The position numbers were made by a program, and so were the translations under genes. The notes under the pieces were generated by a model. It saw only the letters and a program-made list of their open reading frames with translations. It ran no database searches and was not told where the DNA came from. Positions 32,920 through 33,382 of a stretch of DNA of 33,382 nucleotides are shown here, one piece after another. Each line of letters opens with the position of its first letter. Position 1 is the stretch's first letter. This DNA comes from UBA6814 sp040753075. Lineage in GTDB: Bacteria > Desulfobacterota > Desulfovibrionia > Desulfovibrionales > Desulfovibrionaceae. The DNA is taken from contig JBFMHA010000036.1 of NCBI GenBank assembly GCA_040753075.1, positions 1 to 33,382 of the forward strand. The letters run 5' to 3'.

Positions 32920-33382
32920 ATGGCCGATCCGGCTTCCCACGAACCCGTCGGTAAAGTCGTCGCCATCCAGGGCCAGGCCACAGTCGAATCCGCTGCCGGC
33001 GGCCGCCCCCTCCAACTGGACAGTCCCGTCTACGCCAAGGACGTCATCGCCACCGGCCCGGGCAGCACCCTCGAGATACGCTTCGTCGACGACTCGGTCT
33101 TCTCCCAGGGCCCTTCGGCCAAGATGACTGTGGACTCCTACGTGTTCGACCCGGCGGCCAAGGCCGGGGCCAACATGCTCCTGAACCTGGCCCAGGGCAC
33201 CTTCCGCACGGTCACCGGCGAGATCGCCAAGAGCAACCCGGACGGGGTCAAGCTCCAGACCCCCCTGGCCACCATCGGCATCCGGGGCACGGGCGTGGAC
33301 TTCGACATCGCGCCGGACGGCAGCGAGAAGTACGGCATCTTCCAGTACGACAACCTGGACCTGGTCATCTCCACCCCGCAGG
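32920..33382 (+). CDS. FecR-domain protein, 5' part only
   Basis: The first 154 residues are in the window and the frame is still open at its end. CAAGGAGATCCC precedes the ATG. After MADPASHEPVGKVVAIQGQA the sequence fits a FecR domain (VYAKDVIATGPGSTLEIRFV, then FSQGPSAKMTVDSYVFDPAAK and GIRGTGVDFDIAP). No signal peptide or membrane segment is seen. In related bacteria such a domain often opens very long adhesins secreted by a type I system; whether that is so here depends on the sequence beyond the window. Confidence 0.82.
   Translation, partial: MADPASHEPVGKVVAIQGQATVESAAGGRPLQLDSPVYAKDVIATGPGSTLEIRFVDDSVFSQGPSAKMTVDSYVFDPAAKAGANMLLNLAQGTFRTVTGEIAKSNPDGVKLQTPLATIGIRGTGVDFDIAPDGSEKYGIFQYDNLDLVISTPQ

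Overview
This is a GC-rich window (roughly two-thirds G+C, with a few AT-rich islands) that looks like the chromosome of a sulfate-reducing deltaproteobacterium of the Desulfovibrionaceae type. The evidence is a selenocysteine-containing, Tat-exported formate dehydrogenase with FdhE. Next to it sit an FmdE-molybdopterin-domain fusion and a short ModE-like regulator. There are many methyl-accepting and histidine-kinase receptors, PKD/Gly-rich surface proteins and a FecR-domain protein. No rRNA, tRNA or CRISPR array was recognised.

Layout: (1) 70-2019, a methyl-accepting chemotaxis protein. (2) 2391-6148, a tightly overlapping potABCD spermidine/putrescine ABC importer operon on the minus strand, closed by a good intrinsic terminator. 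(3) 6393-9272, divergent from potA, a double solute-binding-domain, double PAS, GGDEF receptor. (4) 9381-12982, two divergently transcribed histidine kinases; one has a four-cysteine PAS domain and the other is a membrane hybrid kinase. (5) 13194-14357, an EamA exporter and a small membrane protein. (6) 14645-16070, an apparent insertion: a class II Fic protein gene with an AT-rich promoter, flanked by a 41-bp direct repeat. The repeat copies the first 13 codons of the downstream YdjM-like membrane protein gene, leaving a truncated gene start on the left. (7) 17030-19185, a LysR regulator divergent from an AhpD-like CxxC protein and a TauE/SafE permease. (8) 19230-21371, a PilZ protein, a small membrane protein and a TolC-family outer-membrane protein. 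(9) 21687-22682, a secreted protein of unknown function and a broken tandem paralogue that is interrupted by a fragment of modB. (10) 22701-29855, the formate dehydrogenase region on the minus strand, in transcription order FmdE-MoeA-like fusion, ModE-like regulator, fdnG (Sec), fdnH, fdhE. (11) 30149-32725, a beta-propeller/PKD protein with a Gly-rich, Cys-containing C-terminal sorting tail. (12) 32920-end, the start of a FecR-domain protein that runs off the window.

The formate dehydrogenase region is the best candidate for a coherent regulatory and assembly module. The same perfect 20-bp operator-like palindrome (TTATGTC, 6 bp, GACATAA) lies upstream of the FmdE-MoeA fusion and upstream of fdnG. 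The gene between those two sites encodes a ModE-type winged-helix protein that lacks any molybdate-binding TOBE domain. The simplest model is that this protein controls both the cofactor-handling fusion and the enzyme. FdhE handles the exported enzyme, and the enzyme has no membrane or cytochrome subunit in this window, so it is probably a soluble periplasmic dimer. A fragment of modB next to fdhE suggests that molybdate-transport genes were once nearby. Elsewhere, the c-di-GMP-related proteins (GGDEF receptor, PilZ) and the surface proteins (PKD, FecR, TolC) suggest a lifestyle that switches between attachment and swimming, but no direct link is visible.
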